Below, in pieces: positions 18,514-27,613 of a stretch of 64,000 nucleotides of DNA. Under the pieces are notes generated by a model. The model ran no database searches. It was not told the origin of the DNA and was given only the letters and a program-made list of their open reading frames with translations. Within the stretch, counting starts at the first letter, position 1, and every line of letters starts with the position of its first letter. Location of the stretch: contig NZ_JAANIH010000003.1 of the NCBI RefSeq assembly GCF_014529705.1, positions 62,001-126,000 on the forward strand, read 5' to 3'. Made by a program: the position numbers and the translations under genes. Source of the stretch: Bradyrhizobium campsiandrae (GTDB lineage: Bacteria; Pseudomonadota; Alphaproteobacteria; Rhizobiales; Xanthobacteraceae).

Positions 18514-19506
18514 ATGAGCAGTCGCGCCAATATTGCATGTCTTGGAGCCGGTCGCATGGGCCGCGGCATCGCCGTGGCGTTTGCCTATGCCGGGCACACG
18601 GTCACGATGATCGACATCAAGGCCCGCTCGGCGGACGATTTCGCCAAGCTGAAATCAGACGCCCTTGACGAAGTCAGGAAGACTTTCGCCAGCCTGTCGA
18701 AGCTGGGATTGCTGAGCGAGGCCGACGCCGATCCTCTCATCGCGCGGGTTTCGGTAGTACCGGCCAGCCAAAGTGGCGTAGCTCTGTCCGAAGCCGAAAT
18801 CGTGTTCGAGGGTGTTCCTGAGATCGTCGAACTCAAGCGGGAAATACTGGGAGCAGCTTCAAGGCAGGTCAGCCCGGACACGATCATCGCATCGACCACG
18901 TCGACCATCCTCGTCGATGATCTCTCTGGAGCGATCGAACGTCCGCATCGCTTCCTCAACGTGCACTGGCTCAACCCCGCCTATCTGATCCCGCTGGTCG
19001 AGGTGTCGCCCGGCAAAGCTACAGACCCCGCCATCATCGAGGACGTCAAAGCACTGCTCGAAGGCATCGGCAAAGTGCCGGTGGTCTGTGCGGCGACGCC
19101 GGGCTTCATCGTTCCGCGCATCCAGGCGCTCGCGATGAACGAGGCCGCGCGGATGGTCGAGGAAGGCGTCGCCAGCGCAGAAGAGATCGACAAGGCGATC
19201 CGCTACGGCTTCGGCTTCCGCTATGCGGTGCTCGGGCTGCTCGAATTCATCGATTGGGGCGGTGGCGACATCCTTTACTATGCCAGCAAATACCTGGAGG
19301 GCGCACTCGGCAGCGATCGCTATCGCGCTCCCGACGTCATTTCGCGCAACATGCATGAGGGCCGGATCGGCCTGCGCACCGGCGCAGGTTTTCTCGATTA
19401 TTCGGGCCTCGACGTCGACGCCTATCGTGCGAAACGACTGCAGGCCATGGTGGACCTGCTCCGGCACTTCGACCTGGCCCGCCCTCCCGTGATCGACCGC
19501 ACCTAA
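18514..19506 (+). CDS. 3-hydroxyacyl-CoA dehydrogenase
   Basis: 330 residues. NAD-binding GAGRMGRGIAVAFAYAG near residue 11, the HWLNPAYLIPLVEV segment replacing the usual catalytic HFFNP motif, and a C-terminal dimerisation domain (TPGFIVPRIQALAMNEA, then GLRTGAGFLDY). It oxidises a 3-hydroxyacyl-CoA, completing a beta-oxidation set with the hydratase and acyl-CoA dehydrogenase. Starts 3 bp after the previous gene. Last gene of the operon, followed by a terminator-like hairpin. Confidence 0.9.
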   Translation: MSSRANIACLGAGRMGRGIAVAFAYAGHTVTMIDIKARSADDFAKLKSDALDEVRKTFASLSKLGLLSEADADPLIARVSVVPASQSGVALSEAEIVFEGVPEIVELKREILGAASRQVSPDTIIASTTSTILVDDLSGAIERPHRFLNVHWLNPAYLIPLVEVSPGKATDPAIIEDVKALLEGIGKVPVVCAATPGFIVPRIQALAMNEAARMVEEGVASAEEIDKAIRYGFGFRYAVLGLLEFIDWGGGDILYYASKYLEGALGSDRYRAPDVISRNMHEGRIGLRTGAGFLDYSGLDVDAYRAKRLQAMVDLLRHFDLARPPVIDRT

Positions 19507-19541
19507 AGCGCGATGAGATTAGGGACCGTCATCGCGCTTTA
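19504..19541 (+). terminator. Hairpin after 3-hydroxyacyl-CoA dehydrogenase gene
   Basis: A 13-bp perfect stem (TAAAGCGCGATGA paired with TCATCGCGCTTTA) around a 12-base loop begins at the stop codon. The run of T after the stem is short, so it may be a terminator, an mRNA-stabilising stem or a palindromic repeat. Confidence 0.55.
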
Positions 19542-19554
19542 TGTTATTGTTTGA

Positions 19555-19599
19555 GCATGATCTCTTCGGAAAACCGCTTCGCACTTTTCCGGATCATGC
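19555..19599. repeat. Dispersed palindromic repeat, copy 2
   Basis: GCATGATCTCTTCGG, AAAACCGCTTCGCAC, TTTTCCGGATCATGC is the reverse orientation of the element at 8133, again just downstream of a gene. It separates convergent regions 2 and 3. Confidence 0.7.
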
Positions 19600-19600
19600 T

Positions 19601-20647
19601 TTAGCCGAAGACGTCCTGAAGGGCACCCTCCCGCACCACTGCCATGCCGTCGAGCTCGATGGTCGTGCCCATCATCGGCAGGTCGAAATGACCCGCTGTG
19701 TAGCGACCAGCGAACTCATTGGCGCCGGTCGAGAACAGGAAGTTGCCGGAGACGGCGCGGATCTCAGTGCCGTTGGTGTCGCGCTGATCATACATCGACA
19801 GCGCCTCGTATCGCGCAGCCGGATTCATGCCGAATCCCACATGCGAAACTGCATAAGCCTCCCGATCGCCCCACGCGGCAAGATATGCGCGCATCATCGC
19901 AACATCCGTGCCCTCGCCCTCCAACTCGACGACGTAATCGTCCTTCAGGGTCATCTTTACTGGGGATGTCAAATAGCGCTTGAATGTGAGATTGATATCG
20001 CCGGGTGCCATCACCAGCGTACCGTTGATCGTCCCGCTCTTGGGGAAGCTCACGACGATGCCGCCCGGCCAATGCGCCAGCGTGCCGGGCTTGTCCGTCC
20101 AGCCCCAGACGCCAACCGTCGAAGCGCCGACCATATCCACATCGAGTGCAGTGCCAGCTTTCGAGGTGACCCGCATGCGCTTGGTGCCGCGCAGCATCTT
20201 GGCAGCCGCGCGGACTCGCTTCTCCAGCGCCGGATCCGGCACCATCCGCTCCAACGCCTCAGGATGCTCATTGGAGATCACCAGGATGCGCGCGCCGGCC
20301 TTGAGGATCTCAGGCGTTTCCACCGCATGCATCAGGCCCTCAATGGTGCAATCCACCACGAAGCCAGCCTGTTGAAGCGCAGTTATAACCGGACCAAGCC
20401 TTTGAATTGCCTCGCTAGCCCCAGTCGACCGAACCGGCACAATATTGCGGTTGCGCGGCGTCGGCATGACCAAGTGAAACGGTTTCGCCCCCATTCGCAA
20501 GAGGGCTAGCTCCGCCAAGTGCACATTGAGAGCGCGAGACTGCGTTTCCGACAGGATTGCGGCTGTATCGCCGGCCTTGACGGCGCAACGCTCAAAGACC
20601 TCGCAAAATGTGTCGATCCATTTTGCCTCGATGCGATCCGCCAGCAT
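19601..20647 (-). CDS. NicX-like (2,5-dihydroxypyridine 5,6-dioxygenase / M29-like) metalloenzyme
   Basis: 348 residues, the usual length of NicX. NicX proteins descend from the aminopeptidase M29 fold and use iron to open 2,5-dihydroxypyridine. The expected ligands are plausible here: a His in YAVSHVGFGMNP and a His-x-Asp in AGHFDLPMMG near the C-terminus. It is the last gene of the ABC transporter/IlvD operon (37 bp after the permease). No NicD deformylase or maleamate amidohydrolase is adjacent, so the true substrate may be a different N- or O-heterocycle. Confidence 0.72.
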   Translation of the reverse strand: MLADRIEAKWIDTFCEVFERCAVKAGDTAAILSETQSRALNVHLAELALLRMGAKPFHLVMPTPRNRNIVPVRSTGASEAIQRLGPVITALQQAGFVVDCTIEGLMHAVETPEILKAGARILVISNEHPEALERMVPDPALEKRVRAAAKMLRGTKRMRVTSKAGTALDVDMVGASTVGVWGWTDKPGTLAHWPGGIVVSFPKSGTINGTLVMAPGDINLTFKRYLTSPVKMTLKDDYVVELEGEGTDVAMMRAYLAAWGDREAYAVSHVGFGMNPAARYEALSMYDQRDTNGTEIRAVSGNFLFSTGANEFAGRYTAGHFDLPMMGTTIELDGMAVVREGALQDVFG

Positions 20648-20684
20648 GGTTCACTCCCGGTCTTCTGGTTTCTTGTTCGTCAGG

Positions 20685-21449
20685 TCACGCTTCGGGGAAG
20701 CCCCGCAAAAGGTACGATCGCAACGCTCCCAACAACGCATTGAGGATCAACCCCAGCAGCGAGATCGTGATCAGCGGCACGAACATGTCGACCGCCTGGA
20801 ACGTGCGGGCCGCGGTCACGAGCGCGTGCCCCAGTCCGTCGGTCGACGTGATCATCTCGGCTAGAAACACTACGATGCAGGAAATGACAAGGCCGATCCG
20901 GCACCCGGTCAGGATCGACGGCATCGCCGCCGGCAAGACGACCTTGAACAAAATCTCATAGCGCGGCGTTCCAGCCGCCATCGCCGACCAGATCAGCTTC
21001 TGCTCGACGGTTGATGCCCCGTAATAGGTCGACAGCAAGATCGGAAAGAGAGCGTCCGCCGCGACCAAGGTGATCTTCGATCCGTGGCCGAAGCCGAGCA
21101 GCAGCAACAGCGCCGGGTAGAGCGCGACCTTGGGCAAGGGCGCCAGCACGCGCACGATCGGACGAACCACGGCATTGGTCGCCGGGTTCACGGCGGCCGC
21201 AATGCCGATGCCGACGCCAAGGACGACCGCAATGGCAAAGCCGGCGAACAGCCGGACCAAGGTCGCCGCGATCTCCTGCTGAAACGTCCATGTCACGAGC
21301 TGTTGGAGCAGCCGGCCGAAGACAAAGCCCGGCGGCGGCAGCAAAACCGCCGGCGCGAAGCCGAATGATACCAGGGCCTGCCACAGCGCGATCACCAGCA
21401 TGATCGGCACCAACCCAACGACGAGGCTTGGTGATAGAATACGGGACAT
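20685..21449 (-). CDS. ABC transporter permease (taurine/nitrate/sulfonate type)
   Basis: 254 residues, about six membrane segments, with the cytoplasmic EAA loop visible as AAGTPRYEILFKVVLPAAMPSILTGCRIGL. Homologous to SsuC/TauC-type permeases. The ATG at 21449 overlaps the stop of the other permease, so the two are translationally coupled. Substrate unknown. Confidence 0.87.
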   Translation of the reverse strand: MSRILSPSLVVGLVPIMLVIALWQALVSFGFAPAVLLPPPGFVFGRLLQQLVTWTFQQEIAATLVRLFAGFAIAVVLGVGIGIAAAVNPATNAVVRPIVRVLAPLPKVALYPALLLLLGFGHGSKITLVAADALFPILLSTYYGASTVEQKLIWSAMAAGTPRYEILFKVVLPAAMPSILTGCRIGLVISCIVVFLAEMITSTDGLGHALVTAARTFQAVDMFVPLITISLLGLILNALLGALRSYLLRGFPEA

Positions 21450-22234
21450 CACGAGAAGCTCAGCGGCATGTCGAACTGGGGCTCCGACCACCGCACAAGC
21501 CCCGCACGGACCCGCTCGAAGATCGCATCGAGGCAGATGCCCATCGCTCCGACGATGATGATCATCGCATAAACCGTGTCGTACTGCCCCATGTCGAGCG
21601 CGTTGAACAGGATATTCCCTGCTCCCGACTGGCGAGCAATCATCTCGCTGGTGATCATCGTGATCAGCGCCAGCACCAGCCCGGTGCGACACCCCGTCAA
21701 AATCTCCGGCAGCGCGGCCGGGAGCACGATTCGGACCAGACGCTGCCAGGGTGAGAGCCCCATCGCAGCGCCAGACCACAGCATCTTCTCCTCGACAGCC
21801 TTGGCGCCTTCAAAACTGTGATAGATCACCGGCAGGCTGACACCGAGGAAGATCACCAAAATCTTCGTGGCTTCACCGACGCCGAGCCACAGCATGATAA
21901 TCGGCATCAGCGCCGCCTTGGGAACAGGATAGATCACCATCAAGAGCGGATTAAAGAAGGATGCGACGGCCCGGCTGCGGCCCATCAGCAGACCGAGCGG
22001 AATCGATACCAGCACGGCAATGCCAAAACCGATCGCCATGCGGCGAAGCGACGCCAGGATGTTGATCAGCGATTCCTTGTCGCCAAGGATGTCCGGGATC
22101 GCGCGGACCGCTTCGAGCGCGGTCGGGAAGCTGTCGTTCTTCAAACCGAGCGACGCAAGCTGCCAAGCCGTCAGCAATCCGATGCAAGCCAGCACCGGCG
22201 CCGCGCGTCTTACGATGGTAGCCGGCGCGATCAT
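21449..22234 (-). CDS. ABC transporter permease (taurine/nitrate/sulfonate type)
   Basis: 261 residues and several membrane segments. The EAA loop reads GAAMGLSPWQRLVRIVLPAA, then LPEILTGCRTGL. It pairs with the permease gene downstream to form a heterodimeric channel. Its ATG overlaps the stop of the ATPase gene (22231-22234), typical of a coupled transporter operon. Confidence 0.87.
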   Translation of the reverse strand: MIAPATIVRRAAPVLACIGLLTAWQLASLGLKNDSFPTALEAVRAIPDILGDKESLINILASLRRMAIGFGIAVLVSIPLGLLMGRSRAVASFFNPLLMVIYPVPKAALMPIIMLWLGVGEATKILVIFLGVSLPVIYHSFEGAKAVEEKMLWSGAAMGLSPWQRLVRIVLPAALPEILTGCRTGLVLALITMITSEMIARQSGAGNILFNALDMGQYDTVYAMIIIVGAMGICLDAIFERVRAGLVRWSEPQFDMPLSFS

Positions 22235-23076
22235 GAGGGCGCGCCCGCGGCGTCGCTTTCATCGAACATGCGCTCGATGTCGACGACATATTTCTGATAG
22301 CGCGGATCCAGCAACAGCTCATTGCGAAGCCTCGGTCGCGGCAGATCGATATCGATGACTTCCCTGATGCGGCCGGGAGATTTCGACATCATCACGACCT
22401 TGTCCGAAAGGAAGACGGCCTCGTCGACCGAGTGGGTCACGAACAGCACCGTCTTGCGGTCACGCTCCCAGATGTTCAGGAGATCGTTCTGGAGCCGCGT
22501 CCGGGTATGAGCGTCGAGCGCGCCAAACGGCTCGTCCATCAACAGAACTTCGGGATGGTAGGCCAGCGTCCGCGCCAGCGCGACGCGCTGCTTCATGCCG
22601 CCTGACAATTCCTTCGGGTAGAAGTTCTCATAGCCCTTGAGTCCGACCATCTCGATCAGCGCGCGGCTCTGCGCTTCTGCTTCGGTGGCTCGCACGCCTT
22701 GCTGGCGCGGGCCATACATCACGTTGCCTAGCACGGTCTTCCACGGAAACAGCGCGAACTCCTGGAAGACCGGTCCACGATCCGGACCCGGCCCCATAAT
22801 CGCCCGCCCCTTCATCTTCGCCGCACCGCTGGTTGGGCTGACGAAACCTCCGACGATATAAAGCAGTGTCGACTTGCCACAACCGGAGGGACCAAGGATG
22901 GAGACGAATGCCCCCTCTTCGATCGTCAAGGAAATGTCCGATAGCGCCAAATGATCCTTGCGCGCCGAGGTCTGGAAGACCTGCGAGACGCGGTCGATCT
23001 CGATGATCGCAAAAGCCGGCTTTTGTGACGCCACCGGTCTCATCCATTCGCTCGATTTCGAAGGCACGACCTTCAT
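22231..23076 (-). CDS. ABC transporter ATP-binding protein (SsuB/TauB type)
   Basis: 281 residues. Walker A GPSGCGKST, Q-loop VFQEFALFPW, signature LSGGMKQR, Walker B VLLMDEPFGALD and H-loop FVTHS are all intact. The ATG at 23076 is preferred over a GTG at 23088 because GGGAG lies at good spacing. Energises the two adjacent permeases. Confidence 0.92.
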   Translation of the reverse strand: MKVVPSKSSEWMRPVASQKPAFAIIEIDRVSQVFQTSARKDHLALSDISLTIEEGAFVSILGPSGCGKSTLLYIVGGFVSPTSGAAKMKGRAIMGPGPDRGPVFQEFALFPWKTVLGNVMYGPRQQGVRATEAEAQSRALIEMVGLKGYENFYPKELSGGMKQRVALARTLAYHPEVLLMDEPFGALDAHTRTRLQNDLLNIWERDRKTVLFVTHSVDEAVFLSDKVVMMSKSPGRIREVIDIDLPRPRLRNELLLDPRYQKYVVDIERMFDESDAAGAPS

Positions 23077-23198
23077 TCCGTCTCCCACTTCACTCGCACG
23101 CCAACGTCACGCAACCGATCTGCTGAATGTTCTTCATCAGCGGCACGAGCTTAGCAAGAAACCTGCCAGACGGGTCGTCACTCCGCACACGCGATGCA

Positions 23199-24893
23199 TC
23201 AATCGAACCAGGGCCATTCCGCCGGTCCTTCGTGCGTGACCGCCCCGCCCGGCGCCTGACCGACCAGACGCGCATATTTTGCGAGCGCGCCAGCGCGATG
23301 GCGCGGCGGGCGTTGCTTCCAATCGCGTCGGCGTGCAGCAAGTTCCTGTTCGTCGACCAGCATGTCCATACGCCGCTTTGCGGCATCGATCCGGATCCTG
23401 TCGCCATCGCGGACGAGCGCCAGCGGACCGCCGACAAACGCTTCCGGGGATACGTAGCCGATGCACATGCCGCGTGTGGCCCCCGAGAACCGACCATCGG
23501 TGATCAGGGCCACCTTCTCGCCCATGCCCTGCCCGTAGATCAGTGCTGTGACGCCAAGCATCTCACGCATGCCGGGACCGCCCACCGGCCCTTCATTGCG
23601 GATCACCAGAACCTCGCCGGCCTTGTAGCTGCGATCGCGAACCGCGGTGACACACGCTTCCTCATCCTCGAAGACGCGCGCCACCCCCTCGAACAGCTGG
23701 CTCTTCAAGCCCGCAACCTTGATAACCGCGCCATCAGGGCAAAGATTGCCCTTCAGCACCGCAACGCCGCCATCGGGCATGATTGGCGCGCGGGCCGCGT
23801 AGACCACCTCGCCATCGGGCAGGTTCGCCACACCATATTCCTCCGCGAGCGTGCGTCCCGTAATGGTCAGGCAGCTGCCATCGATATGGCCGCTCTGGAT
23901 CAACTCGCGGATCACGACGGCCGCGCCGCCGATGTCGTAGACGTCTTTGGCGGTGTACTTGCCGCCCGGCCGCAAGTTCCCGATCAGCGGCGTCCCGGCA
24001 AAGACCTCGCCGACATCGTCAATCGTGAATGCGATGCCGGCTTCGTTTGCGATGGCCGGTAGATGCAACGCCGCATTGGTCGAGCCACCAGTCGCAGCAA
24101 CGATTGCCGCGCCGTTTTCCAGGGATTTCCGCGTCACGACGTCGCGCGGCAACGGCCCGCCACGCTCCAGCATCTCCATGATCAGGCGTCCGGCACCGCG
24201 CGAGATCTGTGCGCGCTCGGCATAAATGCCGGGCACCATCGACACGTTGGGAATGGTCAGGCCCATCGCTTCCGACACCATTCCCATCGTGTTCGCCGTG
24301 AACTGTCCAGCGCAGGCGCCAATCGTCGGCAGGCAGGCGCGTTCGATCCGCTCGAGCGTCGCCGCGTCGATCTCGCCGGTCATGAAGCTGCCAACGGCTT
24401 CATAGGAGTCGAGCACCGTCAGCGTCCGCCCATCCACGCGGCCCGGCAGCGAGCTGCCGCCATAGATGAAGATGGAAGGTACGTTGCAACGAACCATGCC
24501 CATCATCACGCCTGGGAGCGTCTTGTCGCATCCGCCATATCCGATCAGCGCGTCATAGGCGAGACCATGAACGACGGCCTCGATCGAGTCGGCGATCAAC
24601 TCACGCGAAAACAGGGAGAACTTCATCCCTTCGTGGTTCATGCTGATGCCGTCGGATACCGAGATGGTCGAGAACTCGCGCGGCGTGCCGCCAGCCTCCT
24701 CGATTCCGGTCTTGGCTGCGGCCACCTGGAAGTCGTGGGTCATGTTGCAGGGCGTCTGCTCGCCCTTCATGCTGACAATGCCCACCATCGGCTTGGCAAT
24801 GGCCGCATCATCCAGACCCATGGCGCGCATGAAGGCGCGGTGCGGAGCCCGGTCGAGTCCGTCAGTCGTTATCCGTGATCGTAACTTCTTCAT
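23199..24893 (-). CDS. IlvD/Edd family dehydratase
   Basis: 564 residues, the usual IlvD length. The three cluster-binding Cys regions are visible: [20 protein letters not shown] and [14 protein letters not shown]. Members dehydrate dihydroxy acids using an Fe-S cluster; the family includes biosynthetic dihydroxyacid dehydratase and sugar-acid dehydratases. Here it is embedded between the binding protein and ATPase of an ABC operon, which argues for a catabolic substrate rather than branched-chain amino acid synthesis. The ATG at 24893 is used because family-type sequence ([12 protein letters not shown]) starts there. Confidence 0.87.
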   Translation of the reverse strand: MKKLRSRITTDGLDRAPHRAFMRAMGLDDAAIAKPMVGIVSMKGEQTPCNMTHDFQVAAAKTGIEEAGGTPREFSTISVSDGISMNHEGMKFSLFSRELIADSIEAVVHGLAYDALIGYGGCDKTLPGVMMGMVRCNVPSIFIYGGSSLPGRVDGRTLTVLDSYEAVGSFMTGEIDAATLERIERACLPTIGACAGQFTANTMGMVSEAMGLTIPNVSMVPGIYAERAQISRGAGRLIMEMLERGGPLPRDVVTRKSLENGAAIVAATGGSTNAALHLPAIANEAGIAFTIDDVGEVFAGTPLIGNLRPGGKYTAKDVYDIGGAAVVIRELIQSGHIDGSCLTITGRTLAEEYGVANLPDGEVVYAARAPIMPDGGVAVLKGNLCPDGAVIKVAGLKSQLFEGVARVFEDEEACVTAVRDRSYKAGEVLVIRNEGPVGGPGMREMLGVTALIYGQGMGEKVALITDGRFSGATRGMCIGYVSPEAFVGGPLALVRDGDRIRIDAAKRRMDMLVDEQELAARRRDWKQRPPRHRAGALAKYARLVGQAPGGAVTHEGPAEWPWFD

Positions 24894-24910
24894 GCTTGCA
24901 TCATCTTCGT

Positions 24911-24939
24911 GCAACGTCGCGTACGCGGCGGGACGTTGC
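24911..24939 (-). promoter_or_regulatory. Intercistronic hairpin between binding-protein and dehydratase genes
   Basis: An 8-bp stem, GCAACGTC paired with GACGTTGC, encloses a GC-rich loop of 13 bases. With no T-run it looks like an mRNA-stabilising or attenuating stem, such as often lies after a highly expressed binding-protein gene. Confidence 0.4.
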
Positions 24940-24966
24940 GACCTCATTCGCTGACGATCCGATCGC

Positions 24967-25950
24967 TTATTGCAACGGCGCGACGATCGTCGGGTGCTTG
25001 AACTGCGCCACATCCAGTTTCGGCAGCATTCCCGTCTCAGCATAGATATCCAGCATCTTCTGGATCGCGGGAAAATTGGGCGCCGCGCCGGGATCGCGCC
25101 CGAAATCGTTGTCCTTGAGCAGATAGGTTTCAAGCACGGGAAGCGGCGCCTTCAGCACTTCATTGACGACCTTCAAGGTCTCTTCGCGGTTCGCGAGCGC
25201 CTTCTTCATGCCCGAGGTAATGTCGCGGACATAAGCCTTCACCAGCTCCGGATTCTTGTCGACGAAATCGGCACGGCAGGCTTCTAGAATGTGCACGATG
25301 TTCGGCATCGCCTGCGACAGCGAGAACAGCTTTCGAGTGCCGCCCTTTGCCTCGGCCCGCGCCGCAAACGGCTGGTTCATGTTGACGGCGTCGACCCTGC
25401 CCTGGCGCAGAGCGTCCTCGGACACGGCAAAGCCGACTTCGACCAGCTTGATGTCCTTGGCCGGATCGACACCGTTTTGCTTCAGCAGCAGGTTGAATGG
25501 GCCCTGCGTGCCGCCGCCGATCACGGAAATGCCGACCGTCTTGCCCTTGAGATCGGCAATGGTCTTGATCGGGGAGTCATCCATCACCGCCCAATAGACC
25601 GAGAATCCACCGGGCTTCTCGAACACATGCTGCGCCACGATGTAGGCCTTCAGGTTGCCACCGACAACGCCGTTGGCCAGCGAAAGCGGCGCCTGCGTCG
25701 CGCAATCCAGAGCGCCCGCCGCTAACGCCTGCGTCATCGGCGCGGTGCCCTGAAACTGGGTCCATTCGATGTTGTAGGTCTTGCCGATATCAGGAAATTC
25801 GGCCGGCCTGCGCATCATCCAATATTTGGATTCTTCGGCCGGGATGGTCCAGCCGACGCGGATCGTCTGCTGCGCCCATGTGGGGCTCGCGCCCGAGATC
25901 ATGGCCGCGAGAGCCCCTGTTGCCAGCATCCACCTCGAAACTGCCCGCAT
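24967..25950 (-). CDS. ABC transporter substrate-binding protein (NMT1/TauA-like)
   Basis: 327 residues with a signal peptide (about 1-27, ending PTWAQ) and a mature domain beginning [17 protein letters not shown]. It has the NMT1/SsuA-like layout: [17 protein letters not shown], then [14 protein letters not shown]. Captures the ligand for the downstream transporter. The ATG at 25950 has GGAG nearby; the frame is open further upstream without support. First gene of the operon. Confidence 0.88.
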   Translation of the reverse strand: MRAVSRWMLATGALAAMISGASPTWAQQTIRVGWTIPAEESKYWMMRRPAEFPDIGKTYNIEWTQFQGTAPMTQALAAGALDCATQAPLSLANGVVGGNLKAYIVAQHVFEKPGGFSVYWAVMDDSPIKTIADLKGKTVGISVIGGGTQGPFNLLLKQNGVDPAKDIKLVEVGFAVSEDALRQGRVDAVNMNQPFAARAEAKGGTRKLFSLSQAMPNIVHILEACRADFVDKNPELVKAYVRDITSGMKKALANREETLKVVNEVLKAPLPVLETYLLKDNDFGRDPGAAPNFPAIQKMLDIYAETGMLPKLDVAQFKHPTIVAPLQ

Positions 25951-26007
25951 CGTGCCCACTCCGTTGCTTCGGCGCCGACCAGCGCCACCCAACCCGACCG
26001 GCCTAAA

Positions 26008-26025
26008 TGTTTCATGGTTCAAACA
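26008..26025. promoter_or_regulatory. Possible operator in divergent region
   Basis: TGTTTCATGGTTCAAACA has TGTTT/AAACA arms and lies between the divergent binding-protein and dehydrogenase genes, where a regulator of region 3 would be expected. Only the outer arms are symmetric, so this is tentative. Confidence 0.28.
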
Positions 26026-26128
26026 ATCAGGCAAGCCATGCAGGCCGGCCTGTTTCGCTGCGGGATGCGTTATGTATGGTGCGGTGGCGGCCGCGCGCCG
26101 CCGGCATTGCGAGAGAAGGAGGCAACCT

Positions 26129-27037
26129 ATGGCTGATGCGAGCAAGGCGGACCCGCGGGGCGGCGAGAGGCTCGGCTATCTCGGCCTGGGATTGATGGGG
26201 ACACCCATGACACGTCGGCTGCTCAAGGCCGGTCATCACGTCAGCGTCTGGAATCGTTCAGAGGGCAAGATCGCTCCTCTCGTCGAAGCTGGCGCAAAGC
26301 GCGCTGACACGCCCCGTGACCTCCTGGCGAACTGCGACATTGTCTTCATGTGCGTAACCGATGCCGCCGCCGTCGAGGAGGTGATTTTCGGGCCGGAGGG
26401 GCTCGCAGCGGCTCCAGGGGCGGGCAAGCTCGTGGTCGATTTCTCATCGATCCACCCCGACGCCGCACGCAAGCTTGCGACCCGATTGAAAGCTGCGAAC
26501 AGCGCAAGCTGGATCGATGCGCCGGTGTCTGGCGGCACCAAAGGCGCCGAGGAAGGTACGCTGGCGATCATGGCGGGCGGAGAAGCAGCTGATATCGAGA
26601 GGGCGCGGCCCTACGTGCAGGCGATGGCGCGCAGGTTCACCCATATGGGTCCGACTGGCACCGGCCAGACCACCAAACTTTGCAACCAGGTGATCGTTGG
26701 ATGCGCGATGGCCGTTCTCGCCGAAGCAACGCGACTTGCTTCGAACGCGGGGATTGACGCAAGCCGGTTGCCAGAGGCACTCGCCGGTGGCTTTGCGGAT
26801 TCAATCCCGCTTCAGCTCTTCGTGCCGCGCATGGTCCAGGGTATTCACTCTCCGCCACTCGGCCACATCGCGACGATGCTGAAGGACCTCGACACGGTTG
26901 CCGACGTCGCTCAGGCAACGTCAACGCCGGTGCCGATGGCGACGCTCGCCGGCCAGATTTTCAGACTGGCCAAGGCGGCCCGCGGCGCCGACGCGGATGC
27001 TTTGGAGATCTACAAGCTCTCGGCGACGGGCCGCTGA
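26129..27037 (+). CDS. NAD(P)-dependent beta-hydroxyacid dehydrogenase
   Basis: 302 residues of the 3-hydroxyisobutyrate / 6-phosphogluconate dehydrogenase superfamily. N-terminal GLGLMGTPMTRRLLKAGHHV, substrate motif DAPVSGGTKGAEEGTL, and the catalytic Lys region GTGQTTKLCNQ are intact. Oxidises a beta-hydroxyacid or reduces a semialdehyde. The ATG at 26129 has a perfect AAGGAGG seven bases upstream. Transcribed away from the ABC operon. Confidence 0.9.
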   Translation: MADASKADPRGGERLGYLGLGLMGTPMTRRLLKAGHHVSVWNRSEGKIAPLVEAGAKRADTPRDLLANCDIVFMCVTDAAAVEEVIFGPEGLAAAPGAGKLVVDFSSIHPDAARKLATRLKAANSASWIDAPVSGGTKGAEEGTLAIMAGGEAADIERARPYVQAMARRFTHMGPTGTGQTTKLCNQVIVGCAMAVLAEATRLASNAGIDASRLPEALAGGFADSIPLQLFVPRMVQGIHSPPLGHIATMLKDLDTVADVAQATSTPVPMATLAGQIFRLAKAARGADADALEIYKLSATGR

Positions 27038-27043
27038 AGGGCT

Positions 27044-27604
27044 TTACGGCGACTTGCGCTCGTCTTCGGCGAGAAAACGGCCATATGACCCCCGCGCAAA
27101 CAACAGCGGCTCGTTCGCGTTGTAAGCATAGGCCTCGACGGCGCCGAGAAAGATCACGTGATCGCCACCATAATAGCGATTGACGGATCGGCACTGGAAA
27201 TTCGCGACGCTCTCGGCAAGGACCGGCGCATTGCCGAGGCCCGGCGTCCAATTCACGCCGGCGAACTTGTCCTCGGACGATTTCGCGAATTTGTTTGCCA
27301 GCGCCTGTTGCGAGCTGCCCAGCACGTGGACCGTGAAATGGCTGGCGTTCTGAAACACGGTCAGGCTGGATGAATACACTCCAAGGCTCCAGAGCACCAA
27401 GGGCGGATTCAGCGAGACCGAGGCAAACGAATTGCAGGTGATACCATACGGCTTTCCGTCAGCCGCCGTGGCCGTGATGATCGTCACGCCCGTTCCGTAG
27501 GTACCGAGCGCATTGCGAAAATCACGCGGATCAATCTGCGAATTGTCGCTCGCGAATTCATTGGCCGGATCAGGAGCGGCCGGCTGCTTAGGCAGATCAT
27601 TCAT
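27044..27604 (-). CDS. Flavin reductase (HpaC-like) of a two-component monooxygenase
   Basis: 186 residues with a flavin reductase-like FMN-binding barrel: GTYGTGVTIITATAADG, GITCNSFASVSLNPPLVLWSL and GGDHVIFLGAVEAYAY. It reduces free FMN or FAD with NAD(P)H for a partner oxygenase. It starts 9 bp after the neighbouring flavin monooxygenase gene, forming an obvious pair. It ends 6 bp from the convergent dehydrogenase. Confidence 0.88.
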   Translation of the reverse strand: MNDLPKQPAAPDPANEFASDNSQIDPRDFRNALGTYGTGVTIITATAADGKPYGITCNSFASVSLNPPLVLWSLGVYSSSLTVFQNASHFTVHVLGSSQQALANKFAKSSEDKFAGVNWTPGLGNAPVLAESVANFQCRSVNRYYGGDHVIFLGAVEAYAYNANEPLLFARGSYGRFLAEDERKSP

Positions 27605-27613
27605 CAGCCGGCC

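Noticed and set aside
20685..21779. Permease start far upstream at 21779
   Set aside because: The extra 110 residues overlap the other permease gene and are not membrane-like; the ATG at 21449 forms the usual coupled overlap.
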